Assembly: GCA_964431385.1 (NCBI GenBank)
Contig: CAYSJM010000078.1
Span: 1 to 15,577 of the forward strand
Direction of reading: 5' to 3'
DNA length: 15,577 nt
Origin: UTCHB3 sp964431385
GTDB taxonomy: Bacteria; Bacteroidota; Ignavibacteria; Ignavibacteriales; Ignavibacteriaceae
In this document: piece by piece, positions 15,545 through 15,577 of the stretch
How the letters are laid out: every line of letters starts with the position of its first letter
Numbering within the stretch: the stretch's first letter is position 1
The notes under the pieces: generated by a model
What the model was told of the DNA's origin: nothing
Database searches by the model: none
Seen by the model: the letters and a program-made list of their open reading frames with translations, nothing else
Translations under genes and position numbers: made by a program

Positions 15545-15577
15545 CAGGATATTCAGGATTTAACAGGATGGACAGGA
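15545..15577. repeat. Short CAGGAT tandem repeat, continues past the window
   Basis: CAGGAT recurs at 15545-15550, 15554-15559 and 15564-15569, with CAGGA at 15573-15577 on the edge, at a 9-10 bp period. It begins 22 bp after the last gene of the operon. Similar CAGGAT/ATCCTG arrays are familiar in intergenic DNA of several bacterial phyla; their role is unknown. Total length cannot be judged here. Confidence 0.6.

Noticed and set aside
15545..15577. Start of a CRISPR array
   Set aside because: The period of 9-10 bp is far too short, and there are no spacers of CRISPR length.

Overview
The window looks like a metagenome-assembled or draft scaffold from a bacterium of the Bacteroidota/Chlorobi/Ignavibacteriota neighbourhood, most likely Ignavibacteria. 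The evidence is a periplasmic propeller/Y_Y_Y sensor kinase, an S46 dipeptidyl-peptidase (a family typical of that group), moderate-to-low GC, and mostly weak, A-rich ribosome binding sites. A run of exactly 100 N inside one gene marks a scaffold join. No tRNA, rRNA, CRISPR array or transposase is visible, and no gene-free stretch exceeds 300 bases.

Left part (1-6031): a sensor kinase gene runs leftwards off the window edge. Divergent from it lies a two-gene operon, gatE-gatD. It encodes both subunits of the Glu-tRNA(Gln) amidotransferase that is regarded as archaeal; bacteria normally use GatCAB. Both genes are full length with their diagnostic motifs, and they sit on unbroken sequence next to clearly bacterial genes. 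A short octamer repeat and a hairpin follow gatD.

Middle (6032-9979): three genes on the minus strand are an S46 serine dipeptidyl-peptidase, an O6-alkylguanine-DNA alkyltransferase (ogt) and a small four-helix membrane protein of the Mpv17/PMP22 type. The last two overlap by 4 bp. The N-run cuts the 3' end of the peptidase. Its flanks carry the same 55 bp, so the two contig ends overlap, and collapsing them restores an intact 706-residue protein. A small CoA-binding protein is divergent on the plus strand.

Right part (10096-15522): a five-gene plus-strand operon for Ser/Thr phosphosignalling. In order it encodes a zinc-ribbon/FHA protein, a membrane protein with an extracytoplasmic VWA domain and a cytoplasmic FHA domain, a PP2C phosphatase with a C-terminal membrane anchor, a Ser/Thr kinase with a membrane anchor, and a single-pass protein with a two-part extracytoplasmic region. 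Four of the five products are predicted to cross the inner membrane. The kinase writes, the phosphatase erases, and the two FHA domains read phosphothreonine. Both FHA proteins carry repeated T-[VL]-[IV] motifs in the disordered stretch before the FHA, which suggests intramolecular switching like GarA. The whole looks like a membrane-spanning phosphorelay with no firm assignment to a described system.

The right edge ends in a short CAGGAT-type tandem repeat that continues beyond the window.
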